A DNA stretch of 64,000 bases from Gammaproteobacteria bacterium (GTDB taxonomy: Bacteria; Pseudomonadota; Gammaproteobacteria; JAUZRS01). A model generated the notes under the pieces. It searched no databases and was not told the DNA's origin. It was given only the letters and a program-made list of their open reading frames with translations. This document shows, one piece after another, positions 29,617 to 38,793 of the stretch. The translations under genes were made by a program, and so were the position numbers. The stretch is taken from the NCBI GenBank assembly GCA_030949385.1, contig JAUZSP010000006.1, positions 376,121-440,120 on the forward strand. The letters run 5' to 3'. Every line of letters starts with the position of its first letter. Within the stretch, counting starts at the first letter, position 1.

Positions 29617-30422
29617 ACGGTGAAAAAATGAAGCAGCAGATTGCATCGACCTTTAACGATGTGGCGGAGCGTTACGACGGCAATCTGTTTTTCAGTCGTT
29701 CTGCCAAGCGGTTGGTGGATCATCTGGCTCCACTGGCAGAGCAGAGGGTGTTGGATCTCTCCACCGGCACCGGCATTGTGGCTCTTGAAATTGCCCAGCG
29801 GCATCAACAGACTCAGGTTGAAGCGTTGGATCTGTCGGAGGGCATGTTGGCTCAAGCGCGGCAGAAAGCCACAGCGCAGGGTGTACAGAACGTGCATTTT
29901 CAACAAGGTGATGTGGAAAAATTAGCCTATGACGACGGCTCATTTGATCGCATCAGCTGTGGTTATGGGATGTTTTTTTACCCTGAGATGGAGCTGACCT
30001 TTCAGCGCATTTTTCGTAAGTTAAAAGCAGGGGGGCGTTTGGTGTTCTCCTCTTTTACTGCCGATGCGTTTCAGCCTTACGCTGAGCTGTTTTTGCAGCG
30101 CATCGAAACTGAATATCAGATCGAAACCCCGATTCGTTCGCTGGCGCGTTTGAAAAGCGTTGAACAGATGCGTGCGCTGTCGGCTTTGGCTGATCCCGCT
30201 AAGATCAAGGTCGAGGTGTACCCGATTGCTTATTCAATCACCTTGGCCGAGTGGTGGGCGCTGCTCAACAGCGCCGGTTACAAGGGGCTGCTGGATCAAT
30301 TGAATGCCGAGCAACTGCCGCGTTTTAAAGAGGATCATTTGGCTGAGGTGGCGGCGTTGATAATGGACGGTCGGCTTGCTTTGAATGCGGATACGATGTT
30401 TGCTGTGGTGGAGGCAAAATAG
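29613..30422 (+). CDS. Class I SAM-dependent methyltransferase (UbiE-like)
   Basis: A 269-residue Rossmann methyltransferase. Motif I is VLDLSTGTGIVALEIA, motif II EALDLSEGMLAQARQKA, and the following segments FQQGDVEKLAYDDGSFDRISCGYGMFF and FRKLKAGGRLVFSSF match the UbiE/COQ5-like class. The substrate is unknown. ATG 29613 overlaps the TGA stop of the MalT-like gene, so the two were probably translationally coupled and the methyltransferase may have been controlled with, or by, that regulator. Last gene before the AT-rich Zorya block. Confidence 0.85.
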   Translation: MNGEKMKQQIASTFNDVAERYDGNLFFSRSAKRLVDHLAPLAEQRVLDLSTGTGIVALEIAQRHQQTQVEALDLSEGMLAQARQKATAQGVQNVHFQQGDVEKLAYDDGSFDRISCGYGMFFYPEMELTFQRIFRKLKAGGRLVFSSFTADAFQPYAELFLQRIETEYQIETPIRSLARLKSVEQMRALSALADPAKIKVEVYPIAYSITLAEWWALLNSAGYKGLLDQLNAEQLPRFKEDHLAEVAALIMDGRLALNADTMFAVVEAK

Positions 30423-30574
30423 CGGAATCTGTTTTTTCATTAAAACGGGTACTGATTAGGGCGTTGATAAAATTAAGCAAGAAAAAAATTCATTGCTTGG
30501 GGTTTGGTGGCGTTGGCTTGTGTGAGTATCTTTTTCCTACTATCATGCGCTTTTGTTTTTATGCGGGTGGTGCG

Positions 30575-30670
30575 ATGAAAAAAATGATGTCATTTTTTAT
30601 TGATCTTGTGATTTCCCTATTTTTGGTTTCAGTTTATTCCCGCTATATTTTTATGAATGTGACGTATTGA
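30575..30670 (+). CDS. Hydrophobic 31-residue mini-ORF directly before zorA
   Basis: From ATG 30575 it encodes MKKMMSFFIDLVISLFLVSV followed by YSRYIFMNVTY, a short basic start and one membrane-spanning stretch. It ends at TGA 30668-30670, one base before the zorA ATG at 30672. zorA itself has no convincing ribosome site, so this ORF could couple translation into zorA or encode a small membrane peptide. In-frame ATG 30545 is an alternative start. It may also be chance; I know of no described Zorya gene like it. Confidence 0.35.
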   Translation: MKKMMSFFIDLVISLFLVSVYSRYIFMNVTY

Positions 30671-30671
30671 C

Positions 30672-33008
30672 ATGATATCAGATGAACAAAAAATAAATCT
30701 TGCGGGATTGTGGCCTGATTTTGACTCCTTTCCAGGGTGGCCGGAGACAGCAGAGCAGCTCAGTGCGTGGTTTGTTGTTGTGCTTATAGCTGTGACAGGA
30801 ATTTTCTTTTTGGTGTCTTTGTGGTCATTTTTGAAGGCACGTTCTCGAACTCAGTGGCTTTATAAATTATTGGGAAATGCAAAGTCAGAATCTATTGGAA
30901 TGCAGCGTCAAGCTCTTCGTGATCAAGCGAATAAAATGAATAATGGTGCGTGGTATGTGTGGAAGAAGGGTGCGGGGCATGTGTGGAAGGAGTTTGAGGA
31001 AACGCTGATTGAGTTGAGAATAGATGGGAAGGTTCAGCTGCACAGTATTTATGAGGCCAATGCGTTTTTCAATGCCTCGACGTTAGCCAAAGAGATTACT
31101 GAAAACCGTATGCTTGCTGCGGTGCCTGGTTTTTTGACCGCACTGGGGGTGATTGGTACCTTTGTTGGTCTCCAGCTGGGGTTATCTGAGTTGAACATCG
31201 GTAACGGTGTGGCAGTGGAAGAGATGAAGGCCGGTCTTGCTCATGTGATTGGTGGTGCAAAGATCGCTTTTATGACCTCGGTGTGGGGTGTGACACTCAG
31301 TGTGTTGTTTAATTTTATCGAAAAGGGTTTTGAAGGATGGGCGAGGTCGCGTATTCATCGATTGCAAGTGCGTATTGATGCTCTGTTTCCTCGTTTTAGC
31401 GCAGAAAATCAGTTACAGAAAATTGCGGAAGATGGAAAACAATCAAGAGAGTCATTGCAGGGCATGGCGGAACAGATTGGCGAAAAGATGCAAGAGTCTT
31501 TGCTTGAAGCGACAGCTGGGATTCAGCACGGGCTGGAGGCAAGCCTTGAAAAAATAATGGCACCGGCTATGGATAAGTTGGTTAATGACAGTGCAGATGG
31601 CAGCCAAAAAGCATTGGAGCAGCTTGTTGAGAAATTTTTGGATAAATTTGGTGAGCAAGGTAATGCACAGAGAGAGGCGCTCGGATCAGCATCTGATGGT
31701 ATGGGAGAGGCATTGTCATCCATGAAGCAGACTTTAGAGGGGTTTGTTGGAAGTTTAAATAATAATCACGTCAAATCGGCGCAGCGGGAACAGAAACTGG
31801 TTGAACATATTTCAACACAGGTTGATAAGTTGGTTGAGAAAAACGCTGAACACGGTAACTTGCTGATGAAGGTGGCGAGGTATCAAGTGAATAAAATCAC
31901 TGAAACACTGGGTCAGTCAAGCGAGGATCAAGCCGAGAGAGAAACGCGGCTCGGAGATAAATTTGAGCAGGTTGTAACCGGTATGGGGCAATCTATGGAG
32001 CGTCAATCAAGCGCAACAACGTCGTTGCTGGAGCAAGGAAAAATGCTTCAGCAGCAGGTTAACAGCAGTCAGGGTGATTTGGCAGAACTTTCAGAAAGCA
32101 TTCATAAGGGTGCATTAGAACTGCGCTCTTCTGCAACGGAGCTTAAAGAGTTTGGCGAAGGTGTTAAGCAAGCCTCTTCCCAGCTTGGCGGTGTCATGCA
32201 TCAGGCCGCAGAGACGACCAAGGGGCTTGCCGGTGAGAATCAAAAAGCCACTAAGGTGGCGCAGCATATTTATCGTCAAATGTCTGTTGTCATTACTAAT
32301 TTGAAAGAGGTTGCTGAAAACCTAGAGCAGTCAACCAAAGTTCAAGATGAAAGTGGGGCGAAGCTGAGTAAAGATTTTGAAAAAGTCATGGTGGGTGTGA
32401 ATAACTCCAGCAATGATCAGTCGAAAGCGACCGCGTCGCTACTGGAGCAAGGCAGGTTGCTGCAACAGCAAGTCGAGAGTGGGCAAGCGGATTTAGCAAA
32501 ACTTTCCGAGGGTATACATCAAGGGGCATCGGATCTGCATTCTGCGGCAACCGAGCTTAAAGGCTTTGGTGAGGGTGTTAAGAATACATCTGAGCAACTG
32601 AGTGGTGTGATTTATCAGGCGACTAAATCGACCGCTGAACTTGCTCGTGAAAATCAAAAATCCACTACAGCCGTGGGTCAGATTCATCAGAGAATTTCCC
32701 ATGACATTGAAAATTTGAATGGGGTTGTTGAAACGTTAAATTCTGTGGTTGCCGCCGCAGATTCAACGTTTGTGCATCTTGAGAAGCATCAGCGGGATTA
32801 TTTAGCCGGTTTGCAGGAGAATGTACGGGAGTTAGCTGAAGACGGCTCTAAGTTGTTGAAGGAGTACGCTGAACAGGCCAATGCTCAAACGGCAGAGCAT
32901 CTGGGTGTGTGGGCTCAGCATACGACGCAATACGCTGAGCAGATGAATAGAGCAGCAAACGCATTGTCTTCTGTGGTCGATGAAATTGAAGATAAAGTGA
33001 GCCGATAA
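30672..33008 (+). CDS. zorA: Zorya anti-phage system protein ZorA (MotA/ExbB-like stator with long tail)
   Basis: A 778-residue membrane protein. Membrane segments lie at about residues 31-54 (AWFVVVLIAVTGIFFLVSLW), 146-170 (MLAAVPGFLTALGVIGTFVG) and 190-214 (HVIGGAKIAFMTSVWGVTLS); the last two form the MotA/TolQ/ExbB-type proton-channel core. The rest, from about residue 225, is a long Gln/Glu/Ser-rich coiled-coil tail containing two 138-residue tandem repeats (431-568 and 569-706). In characterised Zorya systems ZorA forms a pentameric motor around ZorB, and its intracellular tail is thought to relay phage sensing to the effectors. First of four genes in an operon; its stop overlaps the zorB start by one base (TAATG). 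Confidence 0.93.
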   Translation: MISDEQKINLAGLWPDFDSFPGWPETAEQLSAWFVVVLIAVTGIFFLVSLWSFLKARSRTQWLYKLLGNAKSESIGMQRQALRDQANKMNNGAWYVWKKGAGHVWKEFEETLIELRIDGKVQLHSIYEANAFFNASTLAKEITENRMLAAVPGFLTALGVIGTFVGLQLGLSELNIGNGVAVEEMKAGLAHVIGGAKIAFMTSVWGVTLSVLFNFIEKGFEGWARSRIHRLQVRIDALFPRFSAENQLQKIAEDGKQSRESLQGMAEQIGEKMQESLLEATAGIQHGLEASLEKIMAPAMDKLVNDSADGSQKALEQLVEKFLDKFGEQGNAQREALGSASDGMGEALSSMKQTLEGFVGSLNNNHVKSAQREQKLVEHISTQVDKLVEKNAEHGNLLMKVARYQVNKITETLGQSSEDQAERETRLGDKFEQVVTGMGQSMERQSSATTSLLEQGKMLQQQVNSSQGDLAELSESIHKGALELRSSATELKEFGEGVKQASSQLGGVMHQAAETTKGLAGENQKATKVAQHIYRQMSVVITNLKEVAENLEQSTKVQDESGAKLSKDFEKVMVGVNNSSNDQSKATASLLEQGRLLQQQVESGQADLAKLSEGIHQGASDLHSAATELKGFGEGVKNTSEQLSGVIYQATKSTAELARENQKSTTAVGQIHQRISHDIENLNGVVETLNSVVAAADSTFVHLEKHQRDYLAGLQENVRELAEDGSKLLKEYAEQANAQTAEHLGVWAQHTTQYAEQMNRAANALSSVVDEIEDKVSR
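31962..32789 (+). repeat. Tandem 414-bp duplication in the zorA tail
   Basis: Two units with a period of 414 bases (138 codons): 31962-32375 and 32376-32789. Both encode a segment T-x-SLLEQGxxLQQQVxSxQxDLAxLSExIHxGAxxLxSxATELKxFGEGVK, then QLxGVxxQAxxxTxxLAxENQK. The copies have diverged at many silent and coding sites, so the duplication is not very recent, yet the length is preserved. Confidence 0.9.
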
Positions 33009-33760
33009 TGCGGGTGTTGGTCAGAGAAAAATCACGGTCTGTTGATGAAGAAAATCCGTACTGGATCTCTTTTTCTGATTTAATGTCTGCGCTTTTGGTG
33101 GTGTTTATTTTAGCGGCAGTTGCTTTGATTATTGAGTTGACTGAAACGCAGAAAAAAGTTGAAAACAGCATTGATCAGCTGAAAAATGCAGAACAGGCGC
33201 GCCGTGACATCTTATATGAAATAAAGGCAGAACTAGAAAAACAAAATGTTAAGGTGTTGATTGCTGAAAATGATACGGTATTGCGAATTCCTGAGAGCAC
33301 TTTGGCCTTTTCTTCCAATAGCTATAATTTACCAAAAAATAAAACAGTACGTGCTTCGGTACGGGTTATTGGGCAAATACTGCATAAGGCCATTAATCGT
33401 CCCTTTAACCAAAGCGTGACGGATAAACGCCGTTTTGATTATCTGGATACGGTGTTTATTGAGGGGCATACGGACAGTCAGCGCACGAAGAGAATCAAGG
33501 GTAATTGGGGGCTTTCTACGTTTCGAGCAATTTCGCTTTGGGAGTATTGGAACGCAGAGTTAACGCTGTTGCCCAGATTTGAGGAGATGTCCAATGCGTA
33601 TGGCAAGAAATTATTCTCTATGAGTGGTTACTCGGCTACCCGCCGGATTAATAAGGTTGAGCTGACCCCAGCAGATAGAAGAGAGAATCGTCGAATTGAT
33701 ATTCGCTTTACTGTTAAGCGCCCGCAAATTTTGGAATTAAAAGAAATTGTTGAGCGATGA
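33008..33760 (+). CDS. zorB: Zorya protein ZorB (MotB/OmpA-like stator partner)
   Basis: A 250-residue protein with a short cytoplasmic start, a single membrane helix (FSDLMSALLVVFILAAVALI) and a periplasmic OmpA-like domain. Asp24 in ISFSDLMSALL is at the position of the proton-carrying Asp of MotB. EGHTDSQR (residues 152-159) and ADRRENRRIDIRF are the peptidoglycan-binding signatures. It anchors the ZorA motor to the cell wall. Coupled to zorA by TAATG and to zorC by ATGA. Confidence 0.93.
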   Translation: MRVLVREKSRSVDEENPYWISFSDLMSALLVVFILAAVALIIELTETQKKVENSIDQLKNAEQARRDILYEIKAELEKQNVKVLIAENDTVLRIPESTLAFSSNSYNLPKNKTVRASVRVIGQILHKAINRPFNQSVTDKRRFDYLDTVFIEGHTDSQRTKRIKGNWGLSTFRAISLWEYWNAELTLLPRFEEMSNAYGKKLFSMSGYSATRRINKVELTPADRRENRRIDIRFTVKRPQILELKEIVER

Positions 33761-35193
33761 ATGCAAAATTGTCAATTCCGCACTTATTTTTTGAACTTCC
33801 TAAGGCTCCTCTTGAATCAGAGATAAGGAAAGTTGATGCGTTAACGGAGAAGCTTAAAACGCTAAAAGAGAAGGCAGGTACTGAAAGTGATCGGTTTATC
33901 AAAGCAAGAAAACGAATTGAAATGGCACTGAAGCAGGGTGTTAGTTTGGTGCCTGTATTGAGTACTTCTGTAGACTTGCGGGTATTGGCAATACTGTTTA
34001 ATACAGAATTTTCCTCCAATATTGTACTGTCTGAACCTGTTTTTAGAAAAATAATATCTGTGAGAAAAAAACCGGGTGCTTTGTTGGTTGAAGCGATTTA
34101 TGGTCACTATTTAAGTAAATATGATCAACTTCAAGAGGTAAAAATCGTAGAGCGTTGGTTGAGAGAGGCAAAAAAACTGCGGAGTGAGATGACAGGGGAA
34201 ACTGAGCGTATTCTCAGTGGCATTGGGCCGAAATGGTTGGCTGAGGAGAGTTACCGGAACGGACGAGATTTTGATGAGCAATTAAAGGTGGTAATGCTCG
34301 ACCGTTATCCAGTTGGGCGCTTTATCACTGTTGCAAAAAATATTTATTACCTTGAGGTTTTGCGTGGTTTGCAGCCAAATGAAGCGCACTCTATTTTAGA
34401 TGAGATGCAGAAAAAATCCGCCTATGATGCTCAATACGATGAAAATTCGCTGCTTGGCCATCAGATACTGAATATTCTTATCAAAAAATCGCCTATTAGT
34501 GGCGTGAGTGAGGTTTGGTTGAATGTCATTTTGGCCATTGCGGGTGATCCAAGAGTTCCGAAAGCTCACCCGAATTATAGAAAATGGTGGTCGCAACTCG
34601 ATGCTCAGCTAGGGAATAAAGTTAAAGGCTGGCTCTCAAAGCTAGATTTGAAACTGTTTCTCGAAGCATTGGAGAGTTTTTCCAATCTTCCTGGTAAAGA
34701 AGAGTTGAAGCGGATGTACCCAGCGCGTAAGCAGTTTATGCAGGGGTTGTTAAAGAAACAGTTGGTGATAGGAACGCGGTTGTTTCTTTCTCGTGGTGCG
34801 GAGCAGTACTTGAAGAATAATTATGAGCCTGAGCATTTGCCTAATTATTCTTTGGTCAAAGGTAATATCTCAGTGATACATATTCAGCTTGCTGGTGGAG
34901 GTCATATTGTTGAAGGCAGTCACAGTTGCAAATTATGGGTATATGAGCGACTTGATCCGTCTGCGACGCTGTTTGATTACTCTAAGACTCATTTTTCATA
35001 TTCTTCTTTAACGGGTGGGTTGCGAGATCAGATGTTGAAGTTGGGTTTGCAGCATGAGGTGGACATTACGCATAGATTTAACTGGCAACATGAGGCCATT
35101 TTGGCATTAAAAAATGTTGGGGTGCCCATTAATTCTAAAGATGTTTTAACTTTAGATGATTATAAAAAATATAAACGGATGTACGGAGCATAA
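33757..35193 (+). CDS. zorC: Zorya protein ZorC (EH-signature protein, type I)
   Basis: A 478-residue soluble protein with no signal or membrane segment. Recognised by its place between zorB and a SNF2-type zorD and by general resemblance to EH-signature proteins. Visible segments include LRGLQPNEAHSILDEMQKKS, VWLNVILAIAGDPRVPKAHP, and SLVKGNISVIHIQLAGGGHIVEGSHSCKLWVYE near the end. ZorC is an effector component that binds DNA in studied type I systems. ATG 33757 overlaps the zorB stop; zorD begins 2 bases after its own stop. Its presence with zorD marks the type I arrangement. Confidence 0.85.
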   Translation: MNAKLSIPHLFFELPKAPLESEIRKVDALTEKLKTLKEKAGTESDRFIKARKRIEMALKQGVSLVPVLSTSVDLRVLAILFNTEFSSNIVLSEPVFRKIISVRKKPGALLVEAIYGHYLSKYDQLQEVKIVERWLREAKKLRSEMTGETERILSGIGPKWLAEESYRNGRDFDEQLKVVMLDRYPVGRFITVAKNIYYLEVLRGLQPNEAHSILDEMQKKSAYDAQYDENSLLGHQILNILIKKSPISGVSEVWLNVILAIAGDPRVPKAHPNYRKWWSQLDAQLGNKVKGWLSKLDLKLFLEALESFSNLPGKEELKRMYPARKQFMQGLLKKQLVIGTRLFLSRGAEQYLKNNYEPEHLPNYSLVKGNISVIHIQLAGGGHIVEGSHSCKLWVYERLDPSATLFDYSKTHFSYSSLTGGLRDQMLKLGLQHEVDITHRFNWQHEAILALKNVGVPINSKDVLTLDDYKKYKRMYGA

Positions 35194-35195
35194 CA

Positions 35196-38100
35196 GTGTC
35201 ATTGAAAGAGTGGGTGCGAAAACTGGTTGGGGAAGATAAGTCTGGGTGTTCTTGGAGCAGTGACTGTGAGGGGATCAATTTTATCTTCTCTGCTAAGCAG
35301 GTTAAGGCCATTCATAATGCTCAAGCGAATGATCTTTTGATCCATCAGCACATTACTCTGAGAATGTTGGTAGAGCAAGGTGAGGCAGAGGAGCTGCCCA
35401 ATGGGGTGTTGTTGCAATCGTCTGTTGCAGTTTGTCTGGATGAAAATTCACGTGCATTATTGAAGCTACCAGAGCCTTGGGGAGGAAATTTTCACGCCGA
35501 TATAAAGGGAAAAACAGGCAGTTCATCGTTTCAGGTGGAGTTGAGCGTTTCCAATGATGTTGGTAAATTTACTTATGGTTATTCGGTTGAAGGTCCTATT
35601 ATTGGCTTCTCACCAGAAAATCGTTATTTACTTACTCCGGCTCAACTTGTTATTTTTAATGCACAGAACAGGCATTCGTTATCCGATAAAACAGAGTTTG
35701 ATAATTTGAGTCTTGTGCTTGCCTTGCAAAAAGCGCAAAAAATGGGTGTAGATATTTCGCTAGGGCATTTTGAAAAGCTAAAGATTTTAGCACCCGAGTC
35801 CATTACCATTGAGGCTGAACTTGATGGAATGGGGCGTTTAATCCTCACGCCACAAATGGGACAAGCGGCCAGTCATGAGCGCATTCAGAGGGTTCTGGGA
35901 CAGTTAAGCCATGATGAGGCAATTTCTTTACGGGTGGATAAAGAGATTGTTTTATTTGATGAAAAACGCCTGATGGCGATTCAGGAGGTTTTGCGTAACA
36001 GGCTTATCCCCAAGGAGAAAGTGGCGGCCTTTATCAAAAACCCCACTGCATTTATTGATGCCAGCTTGGTTGATCTTGATTTGGGGTTTTCCGCTCGGGT
36101 AAAAGGGGTGACTCAATTTAGACACGCTTATTTTGGTGAGACTGATGAGTCTGGAATTGATTGGTTTGGTAAGAAATTTTCTGCTGCGGAAATTTTTCCA
36201 GCAAAAAAACTGGAAGAGCTTATATTAGATCAGGAGCGGTTGGAAAAATTCCGAGAAGAGTTTGGTGCGGCTGAGAAAACAGCGGCTCAGGAATTGGAGT
36301 TTGAGGGCGCTCTGATTGATATTTCAGATACTGAGCAGATTAAATCTGTGCTTAACAAGATTGAGCAGAATTTATCTCAAGAAAATCCCGCCGAACCGCT
36401 TGAAGGTGAGTCTGAAAGGGAGCAAGGGGAGGAAAAAGAGGGGGGTGATGCAAACTCCATTTCTGCGGTTGTTGATATTGAATTAAACGATGAAAATCTG
36501 GAATGTTCTTCAGATGTGCTTGATCGAAAAATTAAGGATGTGTTGATTGAGGAAAGTCAACTTGATTGGAGTGGCTATCGTCGCACCCCCTTTCCTCATC
36601 AAATCGTTGGGGTGCGTTGGATTTTAGGTCTGGCACTGGAAACTCAAGGTCATGGCGGCGCTTTGCTTGCTGATGACATGGGGCTGGGTAAGACATTTAT
36701 GGCGTTGGCAGCCATAGAGCATCTTTATAAAGCGTGTCGTTTGGCAGGAGAAGCAGAGAAGCCGTGTCTTGTTGTTGCTCCACTGAGTGTATTGCAAAAT
36801 TGGGCTGATGAGGTTGAAGATACCTTTGAAGTAAGCCCTTTTAAAGACATTGTGATTTTGCAATCCGATGGTCAGTTGAGCGATTTCAAAGTGGGGGGCG
36901 TTGAAACCAAGAATCAAGAGCTACTTGAGGAAGGCGAGGCAACCGTTCGTTACTCTTTGAAAGTGGGGGCAGGGTTTAATAATGAGCGGCTTGATATTCC
37001 CAGACGGTTGGTTATTACCACCTATCAGACCATGCGTGATTATCAGTTTTCACTTTGTTCGGTGGATTGGGGCATGGTGGTGTTTGATGAAGCCCAAAAT
37101 GTTAAAAATCCAAATGCTCTGCAAACAAGGGCAGCGAAAGGCATTAAAGCTGATTTTCGGTTGGTCGCAACGGGTACGCCAGTTGAGAACACGCTTGCTG
37201 ATTTCTGGTGTTTGATGGATACCGCCTGCCCAGGTTATTTGGACAGTTATCAAGCCTTTCGAACTGCGTACATTACACCGATTTTACGCGCAGCGGGAGA
37301 TGAAATAGAGGCGATTCGGGGAGATATTGGTCGAAAACTGCGAGAGCGAGTCGGTGCCTTAATGTTGAGGCGGGTGAAAGAAGATAACTTGGAAGGGTTG
37401 CCCAACAAGGTGATGTTTGTTGGTATGGAAGGCTCAGATTGGCGATATTCAGATCAGTTGAGTTCAACGCTGAAAGCGGGTCAGCTTGAAGCATATGACT
37501 TGATTCTTTCTGATGAAAAGAGCTCTGAAGAGAATAGGGCGCTGGCCGCGTTACAACGGTTGCGGGATGTTTCACTGCATCCACGTCTTGTGTTTGGTGG
37601 AAGATTAGATTCTGTTGATAATCAGGGTGATCTGTCTGTTTTGATGAAGGAGTCTGGTAAGTTTTGCAGTGTGTTGTCGGTGCTTGACGGGGTTAAGAAA
37701 CAGAAAGAAAAATGCATTATTTTTGTGATTAATAAGCAATTACAATCTTTTCTCTCCTCGGCATTGGCTAAAACTTATCACCTTCCCCTTCTTTCGATTA
37801 TTAATGGGGATGCCAAAGCGGTGGCGAAACGAGTGGGTACTCCGACTCGGAAAAGTATGATTAAAGCGTTTGAAGCCAGAGAAGGCTTTAATATCATCAT
37901 TATGTCGCCTATCGCGGCGGGCGTAGGTCTCACGGTGGTGGGTGCGAACAATGTGATTCACTTAGAGCGCCACTGGAATCCAGCCAAAGAGGCTCAAGCT
38001 ACGGATCGTGTGTACCGTATTGGTCAAAAGCGGCGGGTTAATGTTTTTATTCCCTTGATTCATCACCCCGAATATCAATCGTTTGATGTCAATCTTCATC

Positions 38101-38654
38101 AGCTTCTGGCAAAGAAAAGTTTGTTAAAAGATGCGGTTGTTACACCCGAACAGGTGGTGCCGTCTCCCACGGGTTTTGCACAAAAAGAGTGGTCTCCTTC
38201 GCAGCGCATCTCTTCTGATGAACTGGTCAAATTAAGTTGGCAGCAGTTTGAAGCGTTGTGCGCAGAGCTGTTTGCTAAAGTGTATCAGGCAGACAGTTGC
38301 TGGTTAACAGCGGATGGCGCAGATTATGGGGCGGATGTCGTGCTGGTTAAAAAGGATGAAGTTATTTTGATTCAGTGTAAGCACACGGTTCGTGGCCACC
38401 ACAATGGTCATAAGGCCGTAACAGAGGTATGCGCCGCAAAAATAAAATACGCAGCTGAGTTGAGTAAGCCGGTGACATCCCTTATTTTTGCTACAAATGC
38501 GGGACGATTATCAGAAAAGACAAGAAAAGCAGCGAAACTGTATTGGGTTGAAGTGGTTGGAAAATCTGAGCTGTCCAAATTATTGGAATCACATGAAATC
38601 CAATACATTGATTTATTGCGGCGACTGGATAAAGAGAGGTTTACTGTGAAGTGA
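35196..38654 (+). CDS. zorD: Zorya protein ZorD (SNF2-type helicase with C-terminal Mrr-like nuclease)
   Basis: An 1152-residue protein starting at GTG 35196, 2 bases after zorC and with a GGAG site. Residues 1 to about 450 are an N-terminal region including an acidic low-complexity stretch (EGESEREQGEEKEGGD, about 405-420). The SNF2 helicase core has Walker A DDMGLGKT (493-500), DEAQ (631-634) and RVYRIGQKRR (938-947). The end, about 1010-1152, is an Mrr-type restriction domain: FEALCAELFAKVY, GADYGADVVL with Asp1047, and QCKH (1060-1063), forming the D...QxK catalytic set. ZorD is the nuclease effector thought to degrade invading phage DNA once the motor signals infection. Confidence 0.92.
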   Translation: MSLKEWVRKLVGEDKSGCSWSSDCEGINFIFSAKQVKAIHNAQANDLLIHQHITLRMLVEQGEAEELPNGVLLQSSVAVCLDENSRALLKLPEPWGGNFHADIKGKTGSSSFQVELSVSNDVGKFTYGYSVEGPIIGFSPENRYLLTPAQLVIFNAQNRHSLSDKTEFDNLSLVLALQKAQKMGVDISLGHFEKLKILAPESITIEAELDGMGRLILTPQMGQAASHERIQRVLGQLSHDEAISLRVDKEIVLFDEKRLMAIQEVLRNRLIPKEKVAAFIKNPTAFIDASLVDLDLGFSARVKGVTQFRHAYFGETDESGIDWFGKKFSAAEIFPAKKLEELILDQERLEKFREEFGAAEKTAAQELEFEGALIDISDTEQIKSVLNKIEQNLSQENPAEPLEGESEREQGEEKEGGDANSISAVVDIELNDENLECSSDVLDRKIKDVLIEESQLDWSGYRRTPFPHQIVGVRWILGLALETQGHGGALLADDMGLGKTFMALAAIEHLYKACRLAGEAEKPCLVVAPLSVLQNWADEVEDTFEVSPFKDIVILQSDGQLSDFKVGGVETKNQELLEEGEATVRYSLKVGAGFNNERLDIPRRLVITTYQTMRDYQFSLCSVDWGMVVFDEAQNVKNPNALQTRAAKGIKADFRLVATGTPVENTLADFWCLMDTACPGYLDSYQAFRTAYITPILRAAGDEIEAIRGDIGRKLRERVGALMLRRVKEDNLEGLPNKVMFVGMEGSDWRYSDQLSSTLKAGQLEAYDLILSDEKSSEENRALAALQRLRDVSLHPRLVFGGRLDSVDNQGDLSVLMKESGKFCSVLSVLDGVKKQKEKCIIFVINKQLQSFLSSALAKTYHLPLLSIINGDAKAVAKRVGTPTRKSMIKAFEAREGFNIIIMSPIAAGVGLTVVGANNVIHLERHWNPAKEAQATDRVYRIGQKRRVNVFIPLIHHPEYQSFDVNLHQLLAKKSLLKDAVVTPEQVVPSPTGFAQKEWSPSQRISSDELVKLSWQQFEALCAELFAKVYQADSCWLTADGADYGADVVLVKKDEVILIQCKHTVRGHHNGHKAVTEVCAAKIKYAAELSKPVTSLIFATNAGRLSEKTRKAAKLYWVEVVGKSELSKLLESHEIQYIDLLRRLDKERFTVK

Positions 38655-38793
38655 GGGCTTGGGCTTCCCACTTTGAGGGGGAGGGATCGTGGGGATTTGC
38701 TCTTGCTTGGTTTTATCGGCGCACTGCCCTTTGGTTGGTGCTCCCTACGCAGTCCTGAAATGTTCGCCTTCTCTGCTGCGTAACATCAGTCAG

